NCBI GenBank assembly: GCA_964511075.1
Contig: CAZEDM010000006.1
Span: 1-64,000 of the forward strand
Direction of reading: 5' to 3'
Source of the DNA: CAZEDM01 sp964511075
Lineage (GTDB): Bacteria > Zixibacteria > MSB-5A5 > RBG-16-43-9
Length of the DNA: 64,000 nt
Each line of letters opens with the position of its first letter. The first letter of the stretch is position 1. Below, one piece after another: positions 34,883-43,232 of the stretch. The notes under the pieces are model-generated. The model was not told the DNA's origin and did no database searches. It saw only the letters and a list, made by a program, of their open reading frames with translations. Made by a program: the position numbers and the translations under genes.

Positions 34883-35911
34883 ATGGAAAAAACCTTAGGG
34901 GAAATTGCAGCTTTAGTCCAGGGGGAACTTTCCGGCAGCGGCTCGGTCAAGATAAAGGGCTTAGCAGGAATCGAGGAAGCTCAGCCTGGAGAGCTGACCT
35001 TCCTGGCCAATCCCAAATACCTTGTCTGTCTGGAAAAAACCAAAGCCTCCGCTGTAATCGTTAGTAAAAACGTTGAGAATTTAGAAATACCGGCCATCCG
35101 ACACGGCAACCCCTATTATGCCTTCTGTAAAGTTTTAGAGCTTTTCACCCCTGTAAGAGATTACCCTGAGAAGATTCATGATACTACTATCCTGGGAAAA
35201 GATGTGAAGATAGGCAAAGGCGTCCATATCGGGCCTTTCGTGACTATCGAGGATGGAGTAGAAATCGAGGAAAGAGTGGTAATTCTGGCAGGAAGTTTCG
35301 TGGGGGAAGGAACTTTTATAGGGGAAAAAAGCTTTTTTTATCCCCGGGTAACTATTCGTGAAAGCTGCCAGATAGGTAAGAGGGTGATCCTTCACAGCGG
35401 AGTGGTAATTGGAAGCGACGGGTTCGGGTATGCTAAAGAAGCCGGAACTTATCACAAAATTCCGCAGGTGGGCAAAGTGGTTCTGGAGGATGATGTGGAA
35501 ATAGGAGCCAATGCCACAATTGATCGAGCCACCCTGGGTGAGACCAGGATAGGTAGGGGAACCAAGATCGACAATCTGGTCCAGATTGCTCATAATGTCT
35601 GCATTGGTGAGAATTCCGTTCTGGCAGCCCAGGTAGGTATAGCCGGAAGCACTAAGATTGGCAGGAACGTAACCATAGCCGGACAGGCTGGGTTTGTAGG
35701 TCACATAAAGATAGGCGATAACGTTATTGTCGGCGCCCAGTCCGGTATATCCAAATCCTTTCCCTCCAACATAACTGTGTTTGGCTATCCTGCCAAGGAG
35801 TATAACAAGGCCAGAAAAATCGAGGCCTGTGTAACTCTCCTGCCCCTCTTTGTCAAGAAGATCAGGGAGCTGGAGAAGAAGATAAAGGAGTTAGAGAAGA
35901 AGATAAAATAG
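34883..35911 (+). CDS. lpxD: UDP-3-O-(3-hydroxyacyl)glucosamine N-acyltransferase
   Basis: Third step of lipid A synthesis in the cytoplasm. About 342 residues: N-terminal uridine-binding domain (about 1-100; IEEAQPGELTFLANPKY), then left-handed beta-helix of hexapeptide repeats (about 105-300) with the catalytic His in IDNLVQIAHNVCIGEN, and a C-terminal helix (ELEKKIKELEKKIK). The start at 34883 (MEKTLGEIAA) fits the family; an in-frame GTG at 34874 is possible. Last gene of the envelope cluster. Implies LPS. Confidence 0.95.
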   Translation: MEKTLGEIAALVQGELSGSGSVKIKGLAGIEEAQPGELTFLANPKYLVCLEKTKASAVIVSKNVENLEIPAIRHGNPYYAFCKVLELFTPVRDYPEKIHDTTILGKDVKIGKGVHIGPFVTIEDGVEIEERVVILAGSFVGEGTFIGEKSFFYPRVTIRESCQIGKRVILHSGVVIGSDGFGYAKEAGTYHKIPQVGKVVLEDDVEIGANATIDRATLGETRIGRGTKIDNLVQIAHNVCIGENSVLAAQVGIAGSTKIGRNVTIAGQAGFVGHIKIGDNVIVGAQSGISKSFPSNITVFGYPAKEYNKARKIEACVTLLPLFVKKIRELEKKIKELEKKIK

Positions 35912-35977
35912 ACTGGTCAGGGAGAATTTAGCCCTGAAATAACAATCTGTTTATTTTGTAAATCCTAAGGAGGAGAT

Positions 35978-36301
35978 ATGAGCGAGCCGTTGGAATTAAC
36001 TGATGATAACTTCGAGCAGGAGGTTTTGAAATCAGAGGTACCGGTCCTGGTGGACTTCTGGGCGACCTGGTGTGGTCCCTGTAAGATGATAAGCCCCATA
36101 TTGGACGAGATAGCCAAGGAGTATGCAGGCAGACTAAAAGTAGGGAAACTCAACGTGGAGAGCAACGGAAATACCCCTATCAAATATGGAATAATGAGCA
36201 TCCCCAGCCTGCTCTTCTTCAAAAATGGACAGGTGATAGAGCAGCTAAGTGGCGCTATGCCCAAGAAAAGCTACGTGGAAAAGCTGGAGAAGATTCTTTA
36301 G
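35978..36301 (+). CDS. trxA: Thioredoxin
   Basis: 107 residues with the active site WATWCGPCKM (WCGPC) at about residues 27-36 and the cis-Pro loop SIPSLLFFKNG. Cytosolic disulfide reductant. Strong ribosome site AAGGAGGAG. The cis-Pro region and length fit TrxA. A short zinc-ribbon gene follows directly. Confidence 0.96.
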   Translation: MSEPLELTDDNFEQEVLKSEVPVLVDFWATWCGPCKMISPILDEIAKEYAGRLKVGKLNVESNGNTPIKYGIMSIPSLLFFKNGQVIEQLSGAMPKKSYVEKLEKIL

Positions 36302-36499
36302 ATGGCTGAGCCAGGCTTGATCAGAAATCCAAATAGCAATATTAAAAATAGGGAGGACATCTCTGTAAAAGAAAGCCCTGTCATCGAGATCCTTAAAGAG
36401 GGAGATGAATGTTCCAACTGCCACTTCGCCCGTCTGCTAAGAGAAGATAACCAGATATTCTGCCCCATCTGCGGTTATGGCAGAAATGCTTGCACCTGA
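36302..36499 (+). CDS. Small four-cysteine zinc-ribbon protein
   Basis: 65 residues starting at the base after the trxA stop. The C-terminal half has CSNC (about 38-41) and CPICGYG (about 55-61), enough for one zinc, plus a final Cys. A weak GGAGAAG lies about 10 nt upstream inside trxA. Family not recognised. The tight coupling to trxA and paired CxxC motifs support a real gene, perhaps with redox or metal role. Confidence 0.6.
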   Translation: MAEPGLIRNPNSNIKNREDISVKESPVIEILKEGDECSNCHFARLLREDNQIFCPICGYGRNACT

Positions 36500-36510
36500 T
36501 GAATTATTTT

Positions 36511-36529
36511 AAGGAGAGGTTCTCTCCTT
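36511..36529. repeat. Perfect hairpin resembling the retron a1/a2 ends
   Basis: AAGGAGAG-GTT-CTCTCCTT, followed by TATAATAAAATTT. It may terminate the trxA transcript. The left arm plus G (AAGGAGAGG) equals the start of the retron a1 arm at 37545. The right arm (CTCTCCTT) equals the end of the a2 arm at 37699-37706. Confidence 0.7.
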
Positions 36530-36672
36530 TATAATAAAATTTCTAATAAGCAATGTTGCCTTGATAGGCAGGACAAAAAGTGTTTGGCTTTTAGAATGTA
36601 ATAGTTATATTAAGAAAGCAATCTAAGTGAGATAAACAAAAGTATAAGCCACGGTCTATATATTAAATAGAA

Positions 36673-37563
36673 ATGCTCAAGGAAATTTCTAAATGTATTA
36701 ATGAAGACGTTTTTGCAAAGTTAGGTAAAAGAAGTCTTACAGTTTTTCTTGTAGGGGCAGGACAGGAAAGTCCTAATAGTATTAGAGAATCTATCCGTAA
36801 GGAATTAACAAAATCACGATACTATAATTGGCTTGATGTATACTATCCTGAAAATTTATTCGAAGAACTTATGGGAAGTAAGGCCAATTTTGACCTTCTT
36901 AGTTTGGAAAACTTATTAGCGAAAAGTGTGCATGCAGTTGTTATTATTTTAGAGAGTCCTGGTGCCATTGCAGAGTTAGGCGCTTTTTCTAATCATGCAG
37001 AGCTGAGTGACAGATTGGTAGTAGTAATCAATAAGAAATATAGAAAAGATAAGAGTTTCATAATTCTTGGGCCAGTGCGTTATCTTATTAAGAAAAACAA
37101 AAGTGTGGTGATATTTCACAATCTAGGCAATCCGCAGATCGAAATATTGGGGAGACAAATTAGAGAAGCTGTAAGAAAAATTTCAAAAGATGTAAAGGTA
37201 GATATCTCTGTAGCTAATCCAGTTTTCGCACAATATTTTCTCCTTTCAGTTATATACGTGATGGAACCGGTTCAAAAAGAAATACTTAATAGTATAGTAC
37301 AAGCTGTAGGTGGACTTACTCCCGATAGTGTCATTACTATTGTCACATCTTCGTTAAATATACTTTTGCGGAAAGAAGAGGTGATTTTAAGAGACGGGAA
37401 ATATCTACTCACCAGAGAAGGACTAGAAAGACTTAGATTAACTTTAAAATTAGAACCAGAGGGACAAAGCATTATACAATCGCTTGACAAGCTCCGTGTG
37501 AAGGTATTAAATAAAACGCTTAGAAAACAGAACTTTTTAGAAGCAAGGAGAGGGCCAGATTAG
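36673..37563 (+). CDS. Retron effector, nucleoside deoxyribosyltransferase-like (Eco1 type)
   Basis: 296 residues. The N-terminal NDT-like domain (about 1-160) has TVFLVGAG, YYPENLFEEL, LLSLENLLAKSVHAVVII, ESPGAIAELGAFSN (residues 94-107, with the likely catalytic Glu101) and SFIILGPVRYLIKK. The remembered Retron-Eco1 (Ec86) effector has the same blocks in the same order (SLENILAEAVDVIILFPESP, TELGAFSNN, SFINYGPVRLL). The C-terminal part (about 200-290) looks like a winged-helix DNA-binding domain (LLRKEEVILRDGKYLLTREG). In Eco1 this protein forms filaments with RT-msDNA and hydrolyses NAD+ on phage infection. The gene is AT-rich unlike its neighbours. Its 3' end doubles as the a1 arm of the retron RNA. 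Confidence 0.92.
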   Translation: MLKEISKCINEDVFAKLGKRSLTVFLVGAGQESPNSIRESIRKELTKSRYYNWLDVYYPENLFEELMGSKANFDLLSLENLLAKSVHAVVIILESPGAIAELGAFSNHAELSDRLVVVINKKYRKDKSFIILGPVRYLIKKNKSVVIFHNLGNPQIEILGRQIREAVRKISKDVKVDISVANPVFAQYFLLSVIYVMEPVQKEILNSIVQAVGGLTPDSVITIVTSSLNILLRKEEVILRDGKYLLTREGLERLRLTLKLEPEGQSIIQSLDKLRVKVLNKTLRKQNFLEARRGPD

Positions 37564-37706
37564 CTTAGTCCAGCCGTCAGGCTTGGATGGTGTTTCGCCA
37601 TCCCAGATGAAATCGCCGCTATTATTTCGCTTGAATGTTCGCTCGCTCCCCTGCACGAACATTCAACCGATATTTTTTAAAGTGAGTGATCTCTGGTCCT
37701 CTCCTT
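37545..37706 (+). ncRNA. Retron msr-msd RNA
   Basis: Lies between effector and RT. Arm a1 is AAGGAGAGGGCCAGA (37545-37559) and a2 is TCTGGTCCTCTCCTT (37692-37706). They pair over 15 bp with one G-U. Next to a1 is TTAGC, the usual context of the branching G; G37563 is the last base of the effector stop TAG. The msr contains AGCC/GGCT (37572-37583) and the hairpin GGATGG-TGTTTCG-CCATCC (37585-37603). The Eco1 msr hairpin as I remember it, GGATGTTGTTTCGGCATCC, differs at only two positions. The msd holds an 11-bp perfect stem TTGAATGTTCG/CGAACATTCAA (37631-37641, 37656-37666) with a 14-nt loop and a T-rich 3' flank. Exact msDNA ends cannot be set from sequence. Confidence 0.9.
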
Positions 37707-37718
37707 CATAGTTTGGTT

Positions 37719-38675
37719 ATGAACAGTACAAAATATAGATTATACATGTTTGGTCTTCCAGAGGTAGAAAATCTCCAAAGTTTGGCGAATTATGTCCATC
37801 TTTCAAGTGGTCTTTTATTTAGGATGTCAAAATGTAATAATAACTTTTATAAAATTTTCAAAATACCCAAAGCAAATGGAGGCTTTCGAACTATTTACTG
37901 CCCCTCAAAAGAGATGAAGGCGATCCAAGCTTGGATCCTCAGAAATATCTTAGACCAAATAGATGTTTCTGATTCTGCAACTGGATTTCGAAAGGATAGG
38001 AATATACTTGAGAATGCAAAATGTCATCAGTATAATCAATTTTTACTTTGTTTAGACGTTGAAGATTTCTTTCCTTCAATAACATACGACAAGGTTTATA
38101 TGGTGTTCAAGACAATTGGTTATAACTTGCATGTTTCTCATATTCTTACTTCACTTTGTACTTGTGAAGGTAAACTACCACAGGGCGCTGTAACATCCCC
38201 TGCACTATCAAATATTGTATGTCTTCGTTTGGATCATCGCATTTCTGGGTATGTTGGAAGGCACAATGTTACTTATACCAGATATGCTGACGATATAACT
38301 TTATCCTCTTTAAGTCGAAGACGATTATCTATTATAAAAAATGTTGTAATCAAGATATTATCAGATGAGGGATTCAGGTTGAACGATAATAAAACACGTT
38401 TTTTGGGACCATGTCGTCAGCGGAGAGTAACTGGATTAATAATCAGTGATAAATCATTAGGTATAGGAAGAAAGAAAAAAAGAATACTTCGAGCAAAAAT
38501 TCATCGTTTACTAACTGCAGGTTTATCAAAAGATGAAGAAACTAGTTTAATGCATCATATAAAGGGATGGTTTGCACACCTGAATAGTGTGGATAATATA
38601 GGGTTTGAACAACTTAAAAACCATGCTAATCATCTTTGCAAAAAGCATGAAATTGAAAATTTAATTTTTCAATAA
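37719..38675 (+). CDS. Retron reverse transcriptase (Eco1-like)
   Basis: 318 residues from the ATG at 37719; a GTG at 37686 would overlap a2, and the MNSTKYRLYMFGLP start aligns with the Eco1 RT N-terminus. RT motifs: FRTIYCPSKEMKAIQAW (about 57-73), the retron-specific NAxxH as NAKCH (99-103), DVEDFFPS (113-120), LPQGAVTSP (153-161), catalytic YADD (189-192) and VTG (237-239). The C-terminal thumb ends in an HHIKGW segment. It should prime from the 2'-OH of the branching G in the msr and copy the msd. AT-rich. No integrase or maturase domain, so not a group II intron. No strong ribosome site. Confidence 0.95.
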   Translation: MNSTKYRLYMFGLPEVENLQSLANYVHLSSGLLFRMSKCNNNFYKIFKIPKANGGFRTIYCPSKEMKAIQAWILRNILDQIDVSDSATGFRKDRNILENAKCHQYNQFLLCLDVEDFFPSITYDKVYMVFKTIGYNLHVSHILTSLCTCEGKLPQGAVTSPALSNIVCLRLDHRISGYVGRHNVTYTRYADDITLSSLSRRRLSIIKNVVIKILSDEGFRLNDNKTRFLGPCRQRRVTGLIISDKSLGIGRKKKRILRAKIHRLLTAGLSKDEETSLMHHIKGWFAHLNSVDNIGFEQLKNHANHLCKKHEIENLIFQ

Positions 38676-38759
38676 TTTGCTTTTGCAAACTCGTAATTTA
38701 AGCACAAAAAATGTCAAGTTTCAGTTTTTAGATGATAATGGAATCATAGAAAGGAAGAT

Positions 38760-39176
38760 ATGAAAGGTAAAGTAATCTGGACTGGTAAGAGAGGATTCTT
38801 GGGCGAAACAGAGTCCGGGCATAAGGTGAAGATGGATATAGCCATCGAAAAAGGCGGAGAGAATACCGGACCTCCTCCTGTTCAGCTTATGCTTGTAGCT
38901 TTAGGTGCCTGCACCGGGATCGATGTGGTCTCTATAATGGAAAAGAAAAGGGCAAAAGTAGAAGGTGTGGAGATAAAGCTTGAAGCAGAACAGGCAGAGA
39001 ATTACCCTAAGGTTTTCAAAAAGATAAATCTGGAATTCATTTTCCAGGGAAAAGACTTAAAAGAAGCAGACCTTAAGAATGCCATAGAGCTTTCCAAAAA
39101 TAAATACTGCTCCATCGGCGCCATGCTGGAAAAAACAGCGGAAATCGGCTATAGCTGGAGAATCGAAAAAGAATAG
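38760..39176 (+). CDS. OsmC family protein
   Basis: 138 residues of the OsmC/Ohr fold, with PVQLMLVALGACTGIDVVSI (first Cys at about 52) and the second Cys in KYCSIGAMLEKTAEI (about 118). OsmC-type peroxidases use such a Cys pair to reduce organic hydroperoxides; the YhfA-like subgroup is also possible. A good ribosome site (AAAGGAAGAT) precedes the ATG. It returns to normal base composition after the retron. Confidence 0.9.
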   Translation: MKGKVIWTGKRGFLGETESGHKVKMDIAIEKGGENTGPPPVQLMLVALGACTGIDVVSIMEKKRAKVEGVEIKLEAEQAENYPKVFKKINLEFIFQGKDLKEADLKNAIELSKNKYCSIGAMLEKTAEIGYSWRIEKE

Positions 39177-39262
39177 AATTTTACAAAAACACGATTTTTT
39201 GATTGTTCATCAAAACCTATTGGTCAACTATCTTTGAAAATAGTTGACAATTTTTTTGCAGA

Positions 39263-39955
39263 ATGAAAGAAGGCATCCAGAAAATATTCTCCCAAGTCCC
39301 GCCGACCTACGAGCTGGTTAACCATATCCTGACCTTCGGCCTGGATATCTACTGGCGGAGGAAAGCAGGTAAATTAGCCTCTGAGGGAGGAGGAGATATG
39401 TGGATGGATATCTGCACCGGCACGGGTGAGATGGCTTTCTACCTCAGTCGTTTAGCTCCTGAGGGAACCAGAATCTACGCTGCGGATTTCAGCCTGCCTA
39501 TGATTCGCAAAGCTCAGGAGAGAAAAGAATCAGCCGGGATCAATTTTATACATTCGGACATCGATAACCTCCCATTCCCCGATAACACATTCGATCTGGT
39601 CACAATATCCTTTGGCGTGAGGAACATAAATCTTAACCCGGAAAGATTTCTTCTGTCCCTAAAAGCGATATATCGAATTATAAAACCCGGAGGAAGATTC
39701 ATAAGCCTGGAGACCAGCCAACCATCTTCCAAGCTTATCAGAAAACTATTCCATTTATATATCCGAATAACCGTCAAGCCAATAGGATATTTAATCTCCG
39801 GCTCCAAATCCGCCTATACTTATCTTTCCCGGACCATCCCCCGTTTTTATACTGCTGAGGAATATGCGGAGATAATCCAACAGGCAGGTTTTCAAAAGGT
39901 CACTTTCCGGAGAATGCTGTTTGGGGCAACTGCCATACACAAAGCGGTGAAGTGA
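39263..39955 (+). CDS. ubiE: Menaquinone/ubiquinone C-methyltransferase
   Basis: 230 residues, UbiE/MenG family, SAM-dependent methylation of demethylmenaquinone. It has VPPTYELVNHILTFGLDIYW (start of the family signature), WMDICTGTGEMAFYL (motif I), DNTFDLVTISFGVRNI, GGRFISLETSQPS and the C-terminal FRRMLFGATAIHKAVK. Complete. No other quinone-synthesis gene is adjacent. The start lacks a clear ribosome site. Confidence 0.94.
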   Translation: MKEGIQKIFSQVPPTYELVNHILTFGLDIYWRRKAGKLASEGGGDMWMDICTGTGEMAFYLSRLAPEGTRIYAADFSLPMIRKAQERKESAGINFIHSDIDNLPFPDNTFDLVTISFGVRNINLNPERFLLSLKAIYRIIKPGGRFISLETSQPSSKLIRKLFHLYIRITVKPIGYLISGSKSAYTYLSRTIPRFYTAEEYAEIIQQAGFQKVTFRRMLFGATAIHKAVK

Positions 39956-40068
39956 TTTGATGTAGGAGCAGGCTTCAAAGCCTTGAAATTTGAGCCATAA
40001 TCTTTAATGCAAATCTGAAGGTTTTCTATATAAGCCATGGGAAGGGACAGAAATGGCTGTCCTGCCAA

Positions 40069-40097
40069 TAAAAAAGCCCCCGCCACAGGGCGAGGGC
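40069..40097 (-). terminator. Rho-independent terminator for the PEGA/TPR gene
   Basis: On the minus strand GCCCTCGCC-CTGT-GGCGGGGGC is followed by TTTTTTATT, 22 nt after the stop at 40119. Classic intrinsic terminator. Confidence 0.9.
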
Positions 40098-40118
40098 ATT
40101 TCTAATTCTTTAAACCCT

Positions 40119-41999
40119 TTAAAATTCTTTTTCCGTGTTCTCCCCCAGGAATTTGAGCACCTCGACCCATTCCGGACTATCTTTCATCTTCTCCCGGTCT
40201 ATCAGGGTGGTGAGCTCCTTGAACTTCTCGTAATTTCTCTTTGCCTCTGATTTATCCTTCATGGCTGCGTAAGTTATAGCCAGTCTGACATAGACCTGCT
40301 TGTCGTTGGGATTAAGCTTTCTGGCTTTGGCATAGGTATCCACCGCTCCCTGGTAATCTTCCGAATAATATTGAGCACTCCCCAGCTGCATAAACCCATT
40401 GAAAAATTTGGGATTCTTATCCGTGACCTTCTTCAGGTCTGGAACTGCTTTCTCGTACTCTCCGATTTTGATGTAGTCCAGGGCACGGTTGTAGAGGGTA
40501 TTCTGATCGCCGGGGGTCAAATTTAAAACCTGGGTATAACAGAGAACCGCCTTATTGAGATTTCCTTCTGTCTCGAAAAGCTTAGCCCCGTCTGACAGAT
40601 CGGCTATTGCCTTGGTTTTGTCTCCGAGTTTGAGATAGGAGTTTCCTCTGCCTAAATAAGATTCTGCGTTATCGGAATGCTGATTTAGCCACCTGGAGTA
40701 ATTTTCCACTGCCCCTGCATAGTTGCCCGAGTTGTATTCATTCTGAGCCAGGGTGAAGTAGCTCTCCTCCTTGGATGGCGCGGCAGTACCCTTTGAGGCT
40801 TCCATTCTACTGAGGTTAGCTTTCACTCCAAATGTTCTATTCTCCTTAACCATAACTCTCTTGCTCCAGTCCTGATAATTCTCCTTGGACAGCCTGACAG
40901 TGTGAGTACCATCAGAGATCCCTGAGTAAACCTCGTTCCCCGTGCCTAAATATCTGCCATCCACATATACCCTCACCCCGGGAACATTCGATTCTATCTT
41001 GATGGAACCCAGCCGAGGCTTGGAAATCGCGGATTTTCCTGAAGCGCTTGATTCACTTCCCGATTTTGCAGTTCTGCCCTCAGAGCCCGGCTGGTTAGTA
41101 GAAGTTATCCCTTCTCCCGAAGAAAGTTGCACAATGGTGGTGGTGATCTGCTTTTTCAATACCACCGCATTCTCTCTTACAGGGCTAAAGCCATCTGCCT
41201 GAGCCTGAAGCTCATAGGTACCTGGGGGTATGACGTCCAGCACAAAAAATCCCAAATCATTGGCTCGAACTTTCTTTCCCAGATCCAACAGCTGAACCTC
41301 AGCATTAGGGAGCAAAGCACCTGAGCTTCTATCAATCACCACTCCTACGATTTTACCTGTATCCTTGTAGCCGGTAAACCCGAACTGGAAGAGGAAGAAT
41401 AAAACCACTATCCCCAAGGCCAGGATGCCCCAGTAGAGAGGCTTTCTGCTGGGCTCCAGATGCCTGAGTTCAAATACCCTCTCCCCTATTCTGATCTCGT
41501 CACCGGAGTGGAGCTTGAAACCTCCAGCTATCTTTATGACGTTCTCCTTAAAATGAGCCACTCCCCTGGTCAATATCTTCTGCTCCTCTACAGGCTTGGG
41601 CTGAGTTGGCACATCAGACCCGGAATCCTTTTTCTCCTGGTTCTCCTGTTTATCCTGCTGTTTGATTTTCTCAATGGGAGAGCTTTGAATGTCCGGTTCT
41701 GCAGATTGCAATTCAGATCTTTTTGCTTTTTTCGAGCTTTTTGTTCTTTTGGACTTTCTCTCCACCGTCTTCTGCTCTGAACGTGTCCTCGAGTCAGGAG
41801 ACTCCGGTTTTTCTATCATCGCCTGGATGGGGGATTGAATATCGATTTTCTGGGTATCGTTTTCCTTCTTCTCCTCAGAGCTGGCTGGCAGGATTAACGG
41901 TTTTTCCTCTTTTTCTTCCTCAGCTTTCACCTTGCTCTCCTCAGGTTCTTCCTTAATCTCCTGGGGATCTTCAGGAGGATTTTTTACTTGTTGACTCAC
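40119..41999 (-). CDS. Membrane protein with PEGA and TPR repeats
   Basis: 626 residues. The N-terminal half (about 1-130) is charged and low-complexity. Next is a short FHA-like beta segment (about 145-180; HFKENVIKIAGGFKLHSGDE, then IRIGERVFELR). One TM helix (PLYWGILALGIVVLFFLFQF, about 187-206) follows. Then come a carboxypeptidase-regulatory-like domain (IVGVVIDRSSGALLPNAEVQ, about 215-300), a PEGA domain (GSIKIESNVPGVRVYVDGRY, about 335-400) and five or so TPR repeats (about 420-610). The start is GTG with AGAGGTGAG. Such proteins connect cytoplasmic signalling with the periplasm; function unknown. Ends at a strong terminator. Confidence 0.82.
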   Translation of the reverse strand: MSQQVKNPPEDPQEIKEEPEESKVKAEEEKEEKPLILPASSEEKKENDTQKIDIQSPIQAMIEKPESPDSRTRSEQKTVERKSKRTKSSKKAKRSELQSAEPDIQSSPIEKIKQQDKQENQEKKDSGSDVPTQPKPVEEQKILTRGVAHFKENVIKIAGGFKLHSGDEIRIGERVFELRHLEPSRKPLYWGILALGIVVLFFLFQFGFTGYKDTGKIVGVVIDRSSGALLPNAEVQLLDLGKKVRANDLGFFVLDVIPPGTYELQAQADGFSPVRENAVVLKKQITTTIVQLSSGEGITSTNQPGSEGRTAKSGSESSASGKSAISKPRLGSIKIESNVPGVRVYVDGRYLGTGNEVYSGISDGTHTVRLSKENYQDWSKRVMVKENRTFGVKANLSRMEASKGTAAPSKEESYFTLAQNEYNSGNYAGAVENYSRWLNQHSDNAESYLGRGNSYLKLGDKTKAIADLSDGAKLFETEGNLNKAVLCYTQVLNLTPGDQNTLYNRALDYIKIGEYEKAVPDLKKVTDKNPKFFNGFMQLGSAQYYSEDYQGAVDTYAKARKLNPNDKQVYVRLAITYAAMKDKSEAKRNYEKFKELTTLIDREKMKDSPEWVEVLKFLGENTEKEF

Positions 42000-42138
42000 A
42001 GCTCACCTCTTTAAAAAAAGTTCTTATCCCTTTGGAGTTTTTATGTGACTTTATAAGAGATAATCTCTATTGTATTATCGACTTTGAGCGAATTATCTTT
42101 AGACTCAGGAGGAAGTTGAGAAGCAACTTTTTAAGGAT

Positions 42139-42942
42139 TCATCCACTTGGGGTGGGATTGCCATAGCAGTAAAAACAGCCGTGATAACAGGGGAACCACC
42201 TGCCTATGTCCACCGATTTAGTGCAGTGACATTTCTCTCTCTGGGTCCTATCTTTCACCTGAGAACAGGGCTCTTTCTGAGGATGCAACTCCGTAAGGGT
42301 TTCAGCCTCTATACAGCCCTGAGGAGTAATCTCCGGCAGAGCGCAGGTGGAGACTTTGATGTCGAGCTCACCTGCCAGGGGCATCATTTTCTTCAGGATA
42401 AACTCCTCAATTTCCTCCAAGGGATAATCGATTATCTGAAAATTATATTTGTTCAAACGCTTTATGACCTTTGGGTATAGGGTCACATAAGAGGTTATCA
42501 CTCTTTTTATTCCCAGAGGATGAAGGTGCTTTAGAATATAGCGGAATGGCTCTGAATCAATATTAGTTAAATGATTTTTTCTATCGTGAACAACCTCCAT
42601 TAACGGATCGTACCTTAAAGCCAGTCTCAGGGGAGAACCCAGAAAATCGACTAAATCCGGCAGGGTCTTCAAAACCGCATCCGGCTCAGGAGCTTTAGGC
42701 TCCAGGGGGGTTCCTCCTAAGCCGGTCACGGTCAACAGGAGATAAAGCTGGTCTATGGATTTGAGATTTTCCCGAAGGGCTTTGTGCTTGAAGATATTCT
42801 GAGGATCTTTAGTCCAGATGACTAGGGTATGGATATTTTCTTTCCCAATCTCCTGCAACCTCTGGATTAGATAATCCGGATAGAAACTCAAAAGGTCCAC
42901 TCTACGGCTGACGGAGACGACTTTTTTGAGTTTTCTGTTCAT
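42139..42942 (-). CDS. DUF1848 family protein
   Basis: 267 residues. The N-terminus is SVSRRVDLLSFYPDYLIQRL. A middle alpha/beta segment includes LVIWTKDPQNI and LRYDPLME. The C-terminus has clustered Cys (EKCHCTKSVDIGRW, then CYHGCFYCYGN). This matches DUF1848, whose Cys pattern resembles that of radical-SAM-like proteins, though the classical CxxxCxxC order is moved to the C-terminus. Function is not established. Stands alone on the minus strand. Confidence 0.85.
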   Translation of the reverse strand: MNRKLKKVVSVSRRVDLLSFYPDYLIQRLQEIGKENIHTLVIWTKDPQNIFKHKALRENLKSIDQLYLLLTVTGLGGTPLEPKAPEPDAVLKTLPDLVDFLGSPLRLALRYDPLMEVVHDRKNHLTNIDSEPFRYILKHLHPLGIKRVITSYVTLYPKVIKRLNKYNFQIIDYPLEEIEEFILKKMMPLAGELDIKVSTCALPEITPQGCIEAETLTELHPQKEPCSQVKDRTQREKCHCTKSVDIGRWFPCYHGCFYCYGNPTPSG

Positions 42943-43232
42943 AATCTGCTTCTGCCATCTAAGGCTTGATATTCACAGTTTGGTTTAGAGAGTACCCTGT
43001 ATTTGCTTCCACAGGGTTTAATTTAAGACAGTATCAGCTTTTACGCAATAATTAGAAATTCAGAATTTTGATCCTCCGTAAATCAAACCTGGACTACTAA
43101 CTGGCAAAAACCCAAGCTCACTGTCCTTCTGAATATGCTGAAGAGAATTGAATCAACTTCTTTTAGTCTTACTCTTTAAAAAATCTTGACTTTTTAATAG
43201 AGTTGGATAAAATATGACCAATAAATTGCTGG

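Noticed and set aside
37686..37718. Upstream GTG start for the retron RT
   Set aside because: It would lie across the a2 arm, and the extra residues do not fit the Eco1 RT start; the ATG at 37719 does.
37719..38675. Group II intron or DGR reverse transcriptase
   Set aside because: No maturase/endonuclease domain, no template/variable repeat pair; NAxxH and VTG plus the msr-msd RNA mark a retron.
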